Shown: positions 35,655-43,319 of the stretch, in pieces
Layout: every line of letters starts with the position of its first letter
Position numbering within the stretch: position 1 is the first letter of the stretch
Assembly: GCA_046049665.1 (NCBI GenBank)
Contig: JBJOQW010000035.1
Location: forward strand, 1 to 52,424
From: JAAFHS01 sp046049665
GTDB lineage: Bacteria; Pseudomonadota; Alphaproteobacteria; Rhodobacterales; Rhodobacteraceae
Direction of reading: 5' to 3'
Length of the DNA: 52,424 nt
The notes under the pieces: generated by a model
What the model saw: the letters and a program-made list of their open reading frames with translations, nothing else
Database searches by the model: none
What the model was told of the DNA's origin: nothing
Position numbers and translations under genes: made by a program

Positions 35655-36992
35655 ATGGCAATTGATTGGCTTGCAGAAGCAATTTCTGAAGATAACCCCT
35701 GTGGCCCTGACATGGTGGCCAATGATGATGATGCCTTTGTCGGCTATTACTACGAGGCCGAGGCCAACCTGCCAGAGCGGTATTTCGTGCCGGGCATCCG
35801 TTCGCCAGGTGATACGTTTGCCCCCGGCTCGGTCTTTGACCCCAAGTCGATAAGCCACGCGGCCGAGAAGGCCACCATCCTGAACCTTCTGAAAAAGACC
35901 CGCGACATTCGGTTGCTTACACTTTTGGTGCGGCAACAGGTCTTGGCTGGGCGGATGGAGGGCTTTGTCGAAGGGCTGACCGGCATTGCCACCCTGCTTG
36001 AAACCTTTCCGGCCGATGTGCATCCGCAAAACGGGGCTGACCGGCGGTCTTCTCTGGAAGAGTTGGCAGCCACCACAACCGTTGTCACGCCATTGCAATA
36101 TATGAACCTTGCGGGCAGCGGCGAGGTTTCGCTGCGCAAGTACATGGCGGCAAGCGGGCAATCGGAAAAGCGCGCCGGGGAAACCGAACTGACGACAGGG
36201 GGTTTGCTCAGCGAGCTTGGTTCTCCGTCAAACAAGGCGGCGGTCGATACCACCTTTCGTCTGATCGGTGAGGCGTTGGCACTGATGGGGCGCATCAAGG
36301 GTGCCTGTTTGCGCGGTGACAGGCCGTTCACGCTTGGCCTGACCAGCAGCATGGACACGCTGTCAGAAATGCAAAAGCTGATCGTGCAGGCGCGGCCCGA
36401 CCTGCAGGCAGAAATGGCACCCCCACCGCCGCCCGCGGGTGCAGACGACGATGCACAGGATGATTCGTCAGATGCCGCGCCCGCGGCCGCTGTGGCGATG
36501 ACCGTGCCTTCGCTGGCACCCACACAGCTTCCCTCACAAGGGGCAGCCCGGCAGGCCCTGCGCGGAATAGAAACCTATTTCGCGCAATACGAACAGTCAT
36601 CGGCCGCCATGCTGCTGGTCATTCAGGCACGGCTTCTGGTTGGCAAACCCTTGATCGAGGCGATCGAAACCCTTTTGCCCGAGGGCGCGGGAAATGCGCG
36701 AATCGATTTCGGGGCCGAAACGGGGTTTTCCATGCCAATGGACCGGCTTCGCAAGCTGTCAGCCGAGATGGCCACCCTTACCGCAAACGTACAAGAGCCT
36801 GACCCCGGACCAGTGCCGGTGATCACGACACGTGCCGAAGTCGCCGCCTGGTTGCGTGACGTTGATGATTATTTCAGAAAACGCGAGCCTGCCTCACCAA
36901 TTCCTCTTCTCTTGTCGCGCGCAAAAGCGTATCTTGATAAGGATTTTGGTGCGTTGATTTCTGAGCTTTTGCCGTCTAAACCTAAAGCATAG
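35655..36992 (+). CDS. tssA: Type VI secretion baseplate/cap protein TssA
   Basis: A 445-residue protein with an N-terminal ImpA_N domain: WLAEAISEDNPCGPDM near the start and the helical region ILNLLKKTRDIRLLTLLVRQQ to about residue 190. A middle Ala/Asp-rich linker (PPPPPAGADDDAQDDSS) and a helical C-terminus (VAAWLRDVDDYFRKREPASPIPLLLSRA) follow. TssA primes sheath polymerisation and sits at the baseplate or distal end. I chose ATG 35655 with CGGAGCG upstream; the preceding TTG in frame is ignored. Confidence 0.9.
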   Translation: MAIDWLAEAISEDNPCGPDMVANDDDAFVGYYYEAEANLPERYFVPGIRSPGDTFAPGSVFDPKSISHAAEKATILNLLKKTRDIRLLTLLVRQQVLAGRMEGFVEGLTGIATLLETFPADVHPQNGADRRSSLEELAATTTVVTPLQYMNLAGSGEVSLRKYMAASGQSEKRAGETELTTGGLLSELGSPSNKAAVDTTFRLIGEALALMGRIKGACLRGDRPFTLGLTSSMDTLSEMQKLIVQARPDLQAEMAPPPPPAGADDDAQDDSSDAAPAAAVAMTVPSLAPTQLPSQGAARQALRGIETYFAQYEQSSAAMLLVIQARLLVGKPLIEAIETLLPEGAGNARIDFGAETGFSMPMDRLRKLSAEMATLTANVQEPDPGPVPVITTRAEVAAWLRDVDDYFRKREPASPIPLLLSRAKAYLDKDFGALISELLPSKPKA

Positions 36993-37074
36993 GTTGGTAC
37001 TAAGCTTGCAAGACCGTTGACTTTAGGGAGTTTAGGCCGTTTCATCCGGCCAACCCAAATAGGGAGATTTGAAA

Positions 37075-37590
37075 ATGCCTGCGGATTCTGCGACTGGTTT
37101 TATCAAGCGTAATCGTCCACCGCGTGTGATGATTTCTTACGCTGATCCTTACGATAGTGAGAAAATGGTCGAACTGCCCTTTGTGATGGGGGTGATGTCT
37201 GACCTGTCTGGCAATGCGTCCAAGGTTGAAAAGGCGCCAATGGCCGAGCGTAACTTTTCCGATGTGACGGGTTCCACGCTGGATGATTACATGTCCAGCG
37301 TTGCGCCCGGTCTGTCGTTTACCGTGGACAACACGCTTGATCCGGCTGCAGGCGGCAAGCTGGGTGTGAATCTGGAATTCAACAGCATGGCAGACTTTGG
37401 TCCCGCGCAGATTGCCAAGCAGGTGCCGTCGCTGGCCAAACTGCTTGAAGCGCGCGAACAGCTTGCCAATCTTGCCCGTTACATGACCGGCAAGTCAAAG
37501 GCACAGGATCACATCAAATCCTTGCTGAACGACCCTGACCTGATGGCCGCCTTGGCCGAGCGCAGCTCGCGCGACAAGACAGAAGAATAA
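37075..37590 (+). CDS. tssB: Type VI secretion contractile sheath small subunit TssB (VipA)
   Basis: A 171-residue sheath subunit. It has the family features RPPRVMISYADPYDSEKMVELPFVMGVMSDLSG-like N-terminus (read in part as VMISYADPY and LPFVMGVMSDLSG), LEFNSMADFGPAQIA and LLEAREQLANL. TssB pairs with TssC to form the contractile sheath around the Hcp tube. ATG 37075 has GGGAGA eight bases upstream. It lies 49 bases before tssC and 82 after tssA. Confidence 0.95.
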   Translation: MPADSATGFIKRNRPPRVMISYADPYDSEKMVELPFVMGVMSDLSGNASKVEKAPMAERNFSDVTGSTLDDYMSSVAPGLSFTVDNTLDPAAGGKLGVNLEFNSMADFGPAQIAKQVPSLAKLLEAREQLANLARYMTGKSKAQDHIKSLLNDPDLMAALAERSSRDKTEE

Positions 37591-37639
37591 TCGGGGTTCC
37601 GAAAGGGACTCGGTCTGAATTTGAAGACAGGGATTGAAC

Positions 37640-39136
37640 ATGGCGAACGACGGTATGCAAAAGGAAGGTCAGGTCAGCGGCGGTGCCCTTTCCGAACTTG
37701 ACGAGTTTTCCGATATCCTGAAGCAGACGATCAAGCCGCGCTCTGATGAAGCGGCCAAAGAAGTGGACAATGCCGTTGTCGCGCTGGTGCGCGAAGCAAT
37801 GGCAGATGATTCGGTCATCTCGGACGACGTGATCGACACGATTCAGGCCATGCTGGCCAAGATTGACGAAAAGTTGACCGCGCAAGTTAACAAGATCATC
37901 CATGCGCCCGAGTTTCAGCAGCTTGAAAGTGCTTGGCGCGGTCTGGCCTATACGATCAACAACTCGGAAACTGATGCCAGCCTGCGCGTCAAGGTGATGA
38001 ACGTCTCGAAAGACGAACTGAAATCAGAGCTGCGGCGTTTCCCCGGTGCCAAATGGGATAAAAGCCCGCTGTTCCAGCGCATTTACGAACAAGAGTTCGG
38101 AACGCTGGGTGGCAAGCCATTCGGTTGCCTTGTGGGCGATTACTACTTTGATCAGTCCACCGGTGACGTGAACCTGCTGCGCGACCTGGGAAAGATCGCT
38201 GCCGCCTCGCACGCGCCGTTCATCTCGGCTGCAAATCCTACCTTGCTTGGTTTGGACAGCTGGACCGAAATCGGCAACCCGCCGGATCTGTCGGAAATCT
38301 TTGAAACGCCAGACTATGCCGCGTGGAACAGCCTGCGCGATTCTGAAAACTCGCGCTATATCGGCCTTGTGATGCCGCGCGTTCTGTCGCGTGAACCCTA
38401 CAGCCAGAACGGCAGTGCCGTGGTCGAAGAGTTCAATTTCGAAGAAGAAACCGACGGCCACGCTGGTGGAATGTACGCCTGGATGAACGCAGCCCACGCC
38501 ATGGCTGCCAACATCAACCGGGCGTTCAAGGAACATGGCTGGACGGTGCGTATTCGCGGCGTGCAGTCGGGTGGTGAGGTGATGAACCTGCCAACCCACA
38601 CGTTTGATACGGGCGACGGGTCGAAGGACCTGAAATGCCCAACCGAGGTGTCGATCACAGACCGCCGTGAGGGTGAGCTGTCAAAGGCCGGTCTGATTGG
38701 CCTGATCCACCGCAAGCACACCGACAAGGCGGCCTTCATTGGTGCGCAGTCGCTGTATCGTCCGAAAAAGTATGCGGACGATCTGGCCACCGCTTCCGAC
38801 AACATGTCTTCGCGGTTGCCCTACATCTTCGCCGTTTCGCGCTTTAGTCATTATCTGAAGTGCATGGTGCGCGATAAAATCGGGACAAGCCCTGACCGGA
38901 GCCAGCTGGAGAAAGATCTTCAGTCCTGGATCAATAAATACGTCACGGCGAATCCTGAAAGCGCAACAGAAAAAGAAAAGGCGAAGAAGCCCCTTGCTGG
39001 GGCGACCGTTCAGGTTGTTGCCGATGAAGAAAATCCCGGCTACTATATGGGGAAATTCTTTCTCAAGCCTCACTTCCAGATGGAAGGAATGGACATTGGC
39101 ATGAGCCTGGTTTCGAAACTGCCCAGTGGGAAATAA
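37640..39136 (+). CDS. tssC: Type VI secretion contractile sheath large subunit TssC (VipB)
   Basis: A 498-residue protein with the near-invariant features of TssC: HAPEFQQLESAWRGLAYTI near residue 85, PFGCLVGDYYFD, LLRDLGKIAAASHAPFISAANP, RYIGLVMPRVLSREPY and the C-terminal FFLKPHFQMEGMDIGMSLVSKLP. It forms the sheath with TssB and is recycled by ClpV. I chose ATG 37640, two codons inside a TTG-initiated frame. The hcp gene follows after 51 bases. Confidence 0.97.
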   Translation: MANDGMQKEGQVSGGALSELDEFSDILKQTIKPRSDEAAKEVDNAVVALVREAMADDSVISDDVIDTIQAMLAKIDEKLTAQVNKIIHAPEFQQLESAWRGLAYTINNSETDASLRVKVMNVSKDELKSELRRFPGAKWDKSPLFQRIYEQEFGTLGGKPFGCLVGDYYFDQSTGDVNLLRDLGKIAAASHAPFISAANPTLLGLDSWTEIGNPPDLSEIFETPDYAAWNSLRDSENSRYIGLVMPRVLSREPYSQNGSAVVEEFNFEEETDGHAGGMYAWMNAAHAMAANINRAFKEHGWTVRIRGVQSGGEVMNLPTHTFDTGDGSKDLKCPTEVSITDRREGELSKAGLIGLIHRKHTDKAAFIGAQSLYRPKKYADDLATASDNMSSRLPYIFAVSRFSHYLKCMVRDKIGTSPDRSQLEKDLQSWINKYVTANPESATEKEKAKKPLAGATVQVVADEENPGYYMGKFFLKPHFQMEGMDIGMSLVSKLPSGK

Positions 39137-39187
39137 GACCGCTGGTTTTGTGTTAAACTTGCCATACTGCAAACAAGGAGTAATGAT

Positions 39188-39685
39188 ATGGCCGTCGATA
39201 TTTTTCTGGAACTTTCCAACAACATCAAAGGTGAATCGCAGGACGCAGTCCATGCTGACAAGATTGATATCCTTGCCTGGAGCTGGGGCATGTCCAACAG
39301 CGGCACCACCCACATGGCAACCGGTGGTGGCGGCGGTAAGGTAAACGTTCAGGACATCAGCTTCACCAAATACGTGGACCTGGCTTCCAACGACCTGATC
39401 AAGAAGTGCGCCAACGGCACCCACATCGACACGGGTCTGCTGACTGTGCGTAAGTCGGGCGGCGACGCTCCGGTGGAATACTTCAAGATCAAGTTCGAAA
39501 TGATCATGGTCACGTCCTATTCGACCGGCGGGTCGAAAGATGGTCTGGACCGGATCACTGAAAACTTCACCCTGAACTTCCGCAAGTTCGAAATCGCCTA
39601 CACCACGCAGGACGCAACCGGTATCGCCGGTACGGAAGCGCTGGCTGGTTGGGACGTGGCCGGCAACACTGCCTGGTCCGCCTGA
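39188..39685 (+). CDS. hcp: Type VI secretion inner-tube protein Hcp (TssD)
   Basis: A 165-residue Hcp with MAVDIFLELSNNIKGES at the N-terminus, IDILAWSWGMSNSGTTH, VNVQDISFTKYVDLASNDLI and LNFRKFEIAYTTQD. Hexameric rings of Hcp stack to form the tube that is fired into target cells; Hcp can also chaperone effectors. An AAGGAG ribosome binding site precedes the ATG. A strong stem-loop follows the stop, which fits separate high-level expression. The C-terminus is extended by about 15 residues (GIAGTEALAGWDVAGNTAWSA region). Confidence 0.96.
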   Translation: MAVDIFLELSNNIKGESQDAVHADKIDILAWSWGMSNSGTTHMATGGGGGKVNVQDISFTKYVDLASNDLIKKCANGTHIDTGLLTVRKSGGDAPVEYFKIKFEMIMVTSYSTGGSKDGLDRITENFTLNFRKFEIAYTTQDATGIAGTEALAGWDVAGNTAWSA

Positions 39686-39697
39686 TTTCTTGCTCAT

Positions 39698-39734
39698 GGG
39701 GCTGGCGGTGTGTATCGCCAGCCCCGCATCTTTC
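39698..39734 (+). terminator. Stem-loop after hcp (partial terminator)
   Basis: GGGGCTGGCG (39698-39707) pairs perfectly with CGCCAGCCCC (39716-39725) across an eight-base loop, 13 bases after the hcp stop. Only a short T run (ATCTTTC) follows, so it may attenuate rather than end transcription into tssE. Confidence 0.65.
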
Positions 39735-39815
39735 AGTGGTAGAAACCGCACGCCTGTTACTGCCGCTTGATTTGTATTGCCCTTTTCAATGCCGGCACGA
39801 AGGTGACCGCCTGCC

Positions 39816-40400
39816 ATGAACCAGCGCCGCAGCCCTGCATCCTCAGACTCCGGGGCACCGCGCGACCGCAAGCAGGTTTCCCTGATGCACGTCTTCCGGT
39901 CTGCTGCCGAACGTGGTGACAGCCAGGACGGCAAGGCAAATTATCGCGATGGTGACCGTGAAATCACCACCCGCAGCAAGGAACGCCGTGAAGGCACCAC
40001 CGAAGAAACGCTGCGCCGCCACCTGTCTAATGATCTGGCAAGCCTGATGAACACGATCAGCCTGGACGCGATCGTTGATTTGGCCGATTATCCCTATATC
40101 CAGAAATCCATCATCAACTATGGTTTTGGTGATCTGTCAAACCTGTCGGACAAGGGGTTTGCTGCTGCCGAAATGTCGCGTTTCATTCGTGATACGCTGA
40201 TCCGGCATGAACCCCGGCTTATTCCGGCGACCATTGAAATTCACGTCAACAAGGATGCCGAATCCATCACGCAGCGCCTGACCTTTGATATCAGCGCAGA
40301 TATGGTCGCCAGCCCCGTTGATGTACCGCTGGATTTTGTGGCCGAGGTCGATATGGGTGCCGGTAAAATCCAGATGACAAAGCTGCGGGTCCAGACGTGA
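39816..40400 (+). CDS. tssE: Type VI secretion baseplate wedge protein TssE
   Basis: A 194-residue gp25-like protein. The core domain is RRHLSNDLASLMNTI ... YPYIQKSIINYGFGDLSNLS, then IRDTLIRHEPRL and VNKDAE, as in TssE. The charged N-terminus of about 60 residues (many Arg, Ser, Asp) is a longer extension than in many homologues. TssE bridges the baseplate and the sheath. The stop overlaps tssF by four bases. Confidence 0.92.
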   Translation: MNQRRSPASSDSGAPRDRKQVSLMHVFRSAAERGDSQDGKANYRDGDREITTRSKERREGTTEETLRRHLSNDLASLMNTISLDAIVDLADYPYIQKSIINYGFGDLSNLSDKGFAAAEMSRFIRDTLIRHEPRLIPATIEIHVNKDAESITQRLTFDISADMVASPVDVPLDFVAEVDMGAGKIQMTKLRVQT

Positions 40401-42331
40401 AAAAGGCCTTCCGCGATTCCTATAACCGCGAACTGGCGTTGCTTTACGAACGCTCTGCCGAATTTGCCAAGGAATATCCCGGCATTGCCGACAGATTGGG
40501 CGGGCTGGTCAAGGAAAACCTTGATCCTGCCGTTGCCGGTTTGCTGGAAGGGTCTGCTTTCCTTGCGGCGCGGGTGCAGCTGAAAATGGACGAAGAGTTT
40601 CGCACATTCAGTGCGGAACTGCTGAACCAGATTTTCCCTGACTCGCTGGCCCCAACCCCGTCCTGCATTCTCGCCACGGCCAACCCACCGTTTGAGAATA
40701 AGGATCTGGTCGAAGGGCTTCGCTTTGATGCGGGGTCATACCTTGATGCCCGCTTTGTTGATGCCGATCAGCGGGTGTCTTGCCGTTTCCGCCTGTGCGA
40801 GCCGCTGACGATCTGGCCTCTGGCCATTGCAACAGCCACCTATCACGCAAGCCCGGCCCCCATCATGGCGCTGGGTGAAAAGGAAGTGGCCCAAGGAACC
40901 AGAGCCGGTCTTGTCTTGCGGCTGCTGCGCCCGCTTGACAGCACACTTGCCGCCGAAGGTGGCCCCCTGTCAGAAGTGGCAGTTGATGATCTGCCCATCT
41001 ATCTGACCTCTGATCTGCCTGATGCCATCGCGCTTTATGAACAGTTGTTCAGCGATATAAAGCGCATTTCCATCCGCATGCTCGATAAGCGCGGCGATCC
41101 GGTTTTCATGCGCCTGAACCCCAACCAGATCTCTCAGGTCGGGCTTGATGGCGACTACCCTCTGTTCCCCCGTGACAAGCGTGAATTCGCAGGCTTTGCA
41201 CGCTTGCGCGAGGCGTTTGCATTTCCGCGTCGTTTCCTTGGTTTCCGGCTTACCGGCCTGCGCCCTTTCCTGGCTCAGGTCACCAAAGGTGAAGCGCAGA
41301 TCATCATCGAGTTCGGCAATGCCAACCTGAACCTCGCCGCCCGCACCTCGGCCAAGGATTTCAAGGTGAACACGGTGCCTGCCGTCAACCTGTTTGAAGA
41401 AACCGCAAGTCAGATCAGGCTGGACAACAAGCGCCACGAATTTGTGGTCACACCGGACAGCAGCCCGATCACCCATTACGAAGTGCATCAGATCACCGCG
41501 GTGCATGCGCATTATGCTACGGTGCAGGCGCGTGTGCCGGTGTTTCCGCTCTATGGCCTGCCGCCCGCAGGGGTGAAGGCATCCGAGGCGCTTTACTATA
41601 CCACACGGCGCAAACTGCGGCGGCTGACCGAGAAAGAACGCCGCTTTGGTTCGACCAAGCGCTACCGTGGAACGGAAACCTTCATCACCCTGTTCGAGCC
41701 GGACACCGAGGAAAGTGTGCGCGCACAGCGCCTGCAGGTGCGCACCCTGTGTTCCAACCGGCATCTGCCGGAAGATTTGCCACTGGCCAGCGGCGCCGAT
41801 GATTTTTTCATGTGCGAAGACGTGACGGTGACACTGGCCTGTGTGGCCGGGCCTACCCGCCCGCGTGAATCCCTGGCCGAACTGGAACGTCTGGGTCCGC
41901 ACCGGATGCAGGCGGGCGATAACTACTGGCGGCTGATCTCTTACCTGTCCATGTCGCATTTCGCGCTGGACGTGGGCGATGCCAAACAAGTGGCAGAATC
42001 GCTGCGCGAGATCCTGTCCTTGTTCATTGATCCGCTGGATACCACGACCGAGGCGCAGCTGCGCGGCATCATGGGCGTGGCCACGCGCCCGATCATCCGG
42101 TCCATCCGGCGGGGCGACGGGTATTTCGCAGCCCGCGGTATCGAGGTGCGGCTGACAATGGACGATGCCGCGTTCGAAGGCAGCGGCATCATGTTGCTGG
42201 CTGCGGTGCTGGACCGGTTCTTTGCTGAATATGCGTCAGTGAACAGCTTTACCCAGACGGTGCTGGTATCAGCCGACCGTGGGCAGATCGTGGCCTTTCC
42301 ACCCCGCACCGGAACGGGCCCGCTGATATGA
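40397..42331 (+). CDS. tssF: Type VI secretion baseplate protein TssF
   Basis: A 644-residue protein of normal length for TssF. It has the N-terminal signature FRDSYNRELALLYERSAEFAKEYPGIADRLG, the DPAVAGLLEGSAFLAARVQ segment, LLNQIFPDSLAPTPS and a C-terminal GSGIMLLAAVLDRFFAEYASVNSFTQ. TssF, TssG, TssE and TssK build the wedge of the baseplate. It is coupled by four-base overlaps to tssE upstream and tssG downstream. Confidence 0.96.
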   Translation: MKKAFRDSYNRELALLYERSAEFAKEYPGIADRLGGLVKENLDPAVAGLLEGSAFLAARVQLKMDEEFRTFSAELLNQIFPDSLAPTPSCILATANPPFENKDLVEGLRFDAGSYLDARFVDADQRVSCRFRLCEPLTIWPLAIATATYHASPAPIMALGEKEVAQGTRAGLVLRLLRPLDSTLAAEGGPLSEVAVDDLPIYLTSDLPDAIALYEQLFSDIKRISIRMLDKRGDPVFMRLNPNQISQVGLDGDYPLFPRDKREFAGFARLREAFAFPRRFLGFRLTGLRPFLAQVTKGEAQIIIEFGNANLNLAARTSAKDFKVNTVPAVNLFEETASQIRLDNKRHEFVVTPDSSPITHYEVHQITAVHAHYATVQARVPVFPLYGLPPAGVKASEALYYTTRRKLRRLTEKERRFGSTKRYRGTETFITLFEPDTEESVRAQRLQVRTLCSNRHLPEDLPLASGADDFFMCEDVTVTLACVAGPTRPRESLAELERLGPHRMQAGDNYWRLISYLSMSHFALDVGDAKQVAESLREILSLFIDPLDTTTEAQLRGIMGVATRPIIRSIRRGDGYFAARGIEVRLTMDDAAFEGSGIMLLAAVLDRFFAEYASVNSFTQTVLVSADRGQIVAFPPRTGTGPLI

Positions 42332-43305
42332 GCATGAATGCGCCCGACAGCTATGGCTTTCTGGCGCTGCTGCGCCTGATGGAACGCAAGTCGCGGGGCA
42401 AACCGCGCATCGGCAAGAACACAACGCTGAAAGAAGAAGCCCTGACAATCGGGCAAGACCCGTCCCTGTCCTTTCCCACCCATGATGTGTCCGCAATTGA
42501 AACGGGCGCGCGTCCGGTGGTGCGTAACAACATTTTGGGGTTCTACGGCCCGCAGGGCGCCCTGCCGCTGAACACAACCGAGGAAGTGCGCCGTTGGCTT
42601 GATAAGGGCGACAAGGCCTTTGTCGCATTTACCGACGTGTTTGCCACCCGCTACCTGCAACTGTTTTACCGGGCATGGTCTGACGCGCGCGCGATCACAC
42701 AGTTTGACCACGAGGACGGCGATCGTTTCCGTCATTACGTGGGTTCTCTTATCGGCATGGGCACCGACGGGTTTCAGGGCCGTGATGTTTTTCCTGATAT
42801 CAACAAGGTGTATCTGGCCCCCCTGGTCATTGGTCGCGTCCACAGCCCCAAAAAGCTGGAGCAGATGCTTGAAATCGATCTGCGTGCCGATGTGCATATC
42901 GAAGAACATTGCCTGTCATACATGGTGCTTGAACCAAACGACCGCAATCGGTTGGGGCAATCAGGCAGCACCTTGGGGCGGGACATGTATCTGGGCGCGC
43001 GGGTGCCTACAGTGAATGACAAGATCAGGCTGAACCTGCGCACCCGCAACCTGAAAGAGTACCGCGATTTTCTACCGGGCGGCGCGCTGCACGCCCGGAT
43101 GCAGGCCATTGTCCGCTGGTATCTGGGCCGTTCAGTCGATGTTGATGTGCAACTGTCCCTGCCCGCTGACCAGATGCCTGCCGCCGTACTTGGCAAAACC
43201 ACCGAACTGGGCTGGCTTGCAAGCCTGGCCCCCCCCGCAAACCGCCGCGGCCTTGTGCCCGGCGCAAGCTACGCACTGCCCCTGAACACCCCTAACGCTG
43301 CATAG
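42328..43305 (+). CDS. tssG: Type VI secretion baseplate protein TssG
   Basis: A 325-residue protein with the family pattern FLALLRLMERKSRGKPRIG, then VVRNNILGFYGPQGALPLNTTEEV, and a C-terminal LRTRNLKEYRDFLPGG followed by WYLGRSVDVDVQLSL. It assembles with TssF at the baseplate wedge. The ATG overlaps the tssF stop and the gene ends 14 bases before clpV. Confidence 0.95.
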   Translation: MSMNAPDSYGFLALLRLMERKSRGKPRIGKNTTLKEEALTIGQDPSLSFPTHDVSAIETGARPVVRNNILGFYGPQGALPLNTTEEVRRWLDKGDKAFVAFTDVFATRYLQLFYRAWSDARAITQFDHEDGDRFRHYVGSLIGMGTDGFQGRDVFPDINKVYLAPLVIGRVHSPKKLEQMLEIDLRADVHIEEHCLSYMVLEPNDRNRLGQSGSTLGRDMYLGARVPTVNDKIRLNLRTRNLKEYRDFLPGGALHARMQAIVRWYLGRSVDVDVQLSLPADQMPAAVLGKTTELGWLASLAPPANRRGLVPGASYALPLNTPNAA

Positions 43306-43319
43306 AACGGAATAGCATT

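Noticed and set aside
38681..39934. 417-residue minus-strand frame across tssC and hcp
   Set aside because: It crosses two certain genes and the intergenic hairpin and shows no motif; it is a shadow of GC-rich coding.
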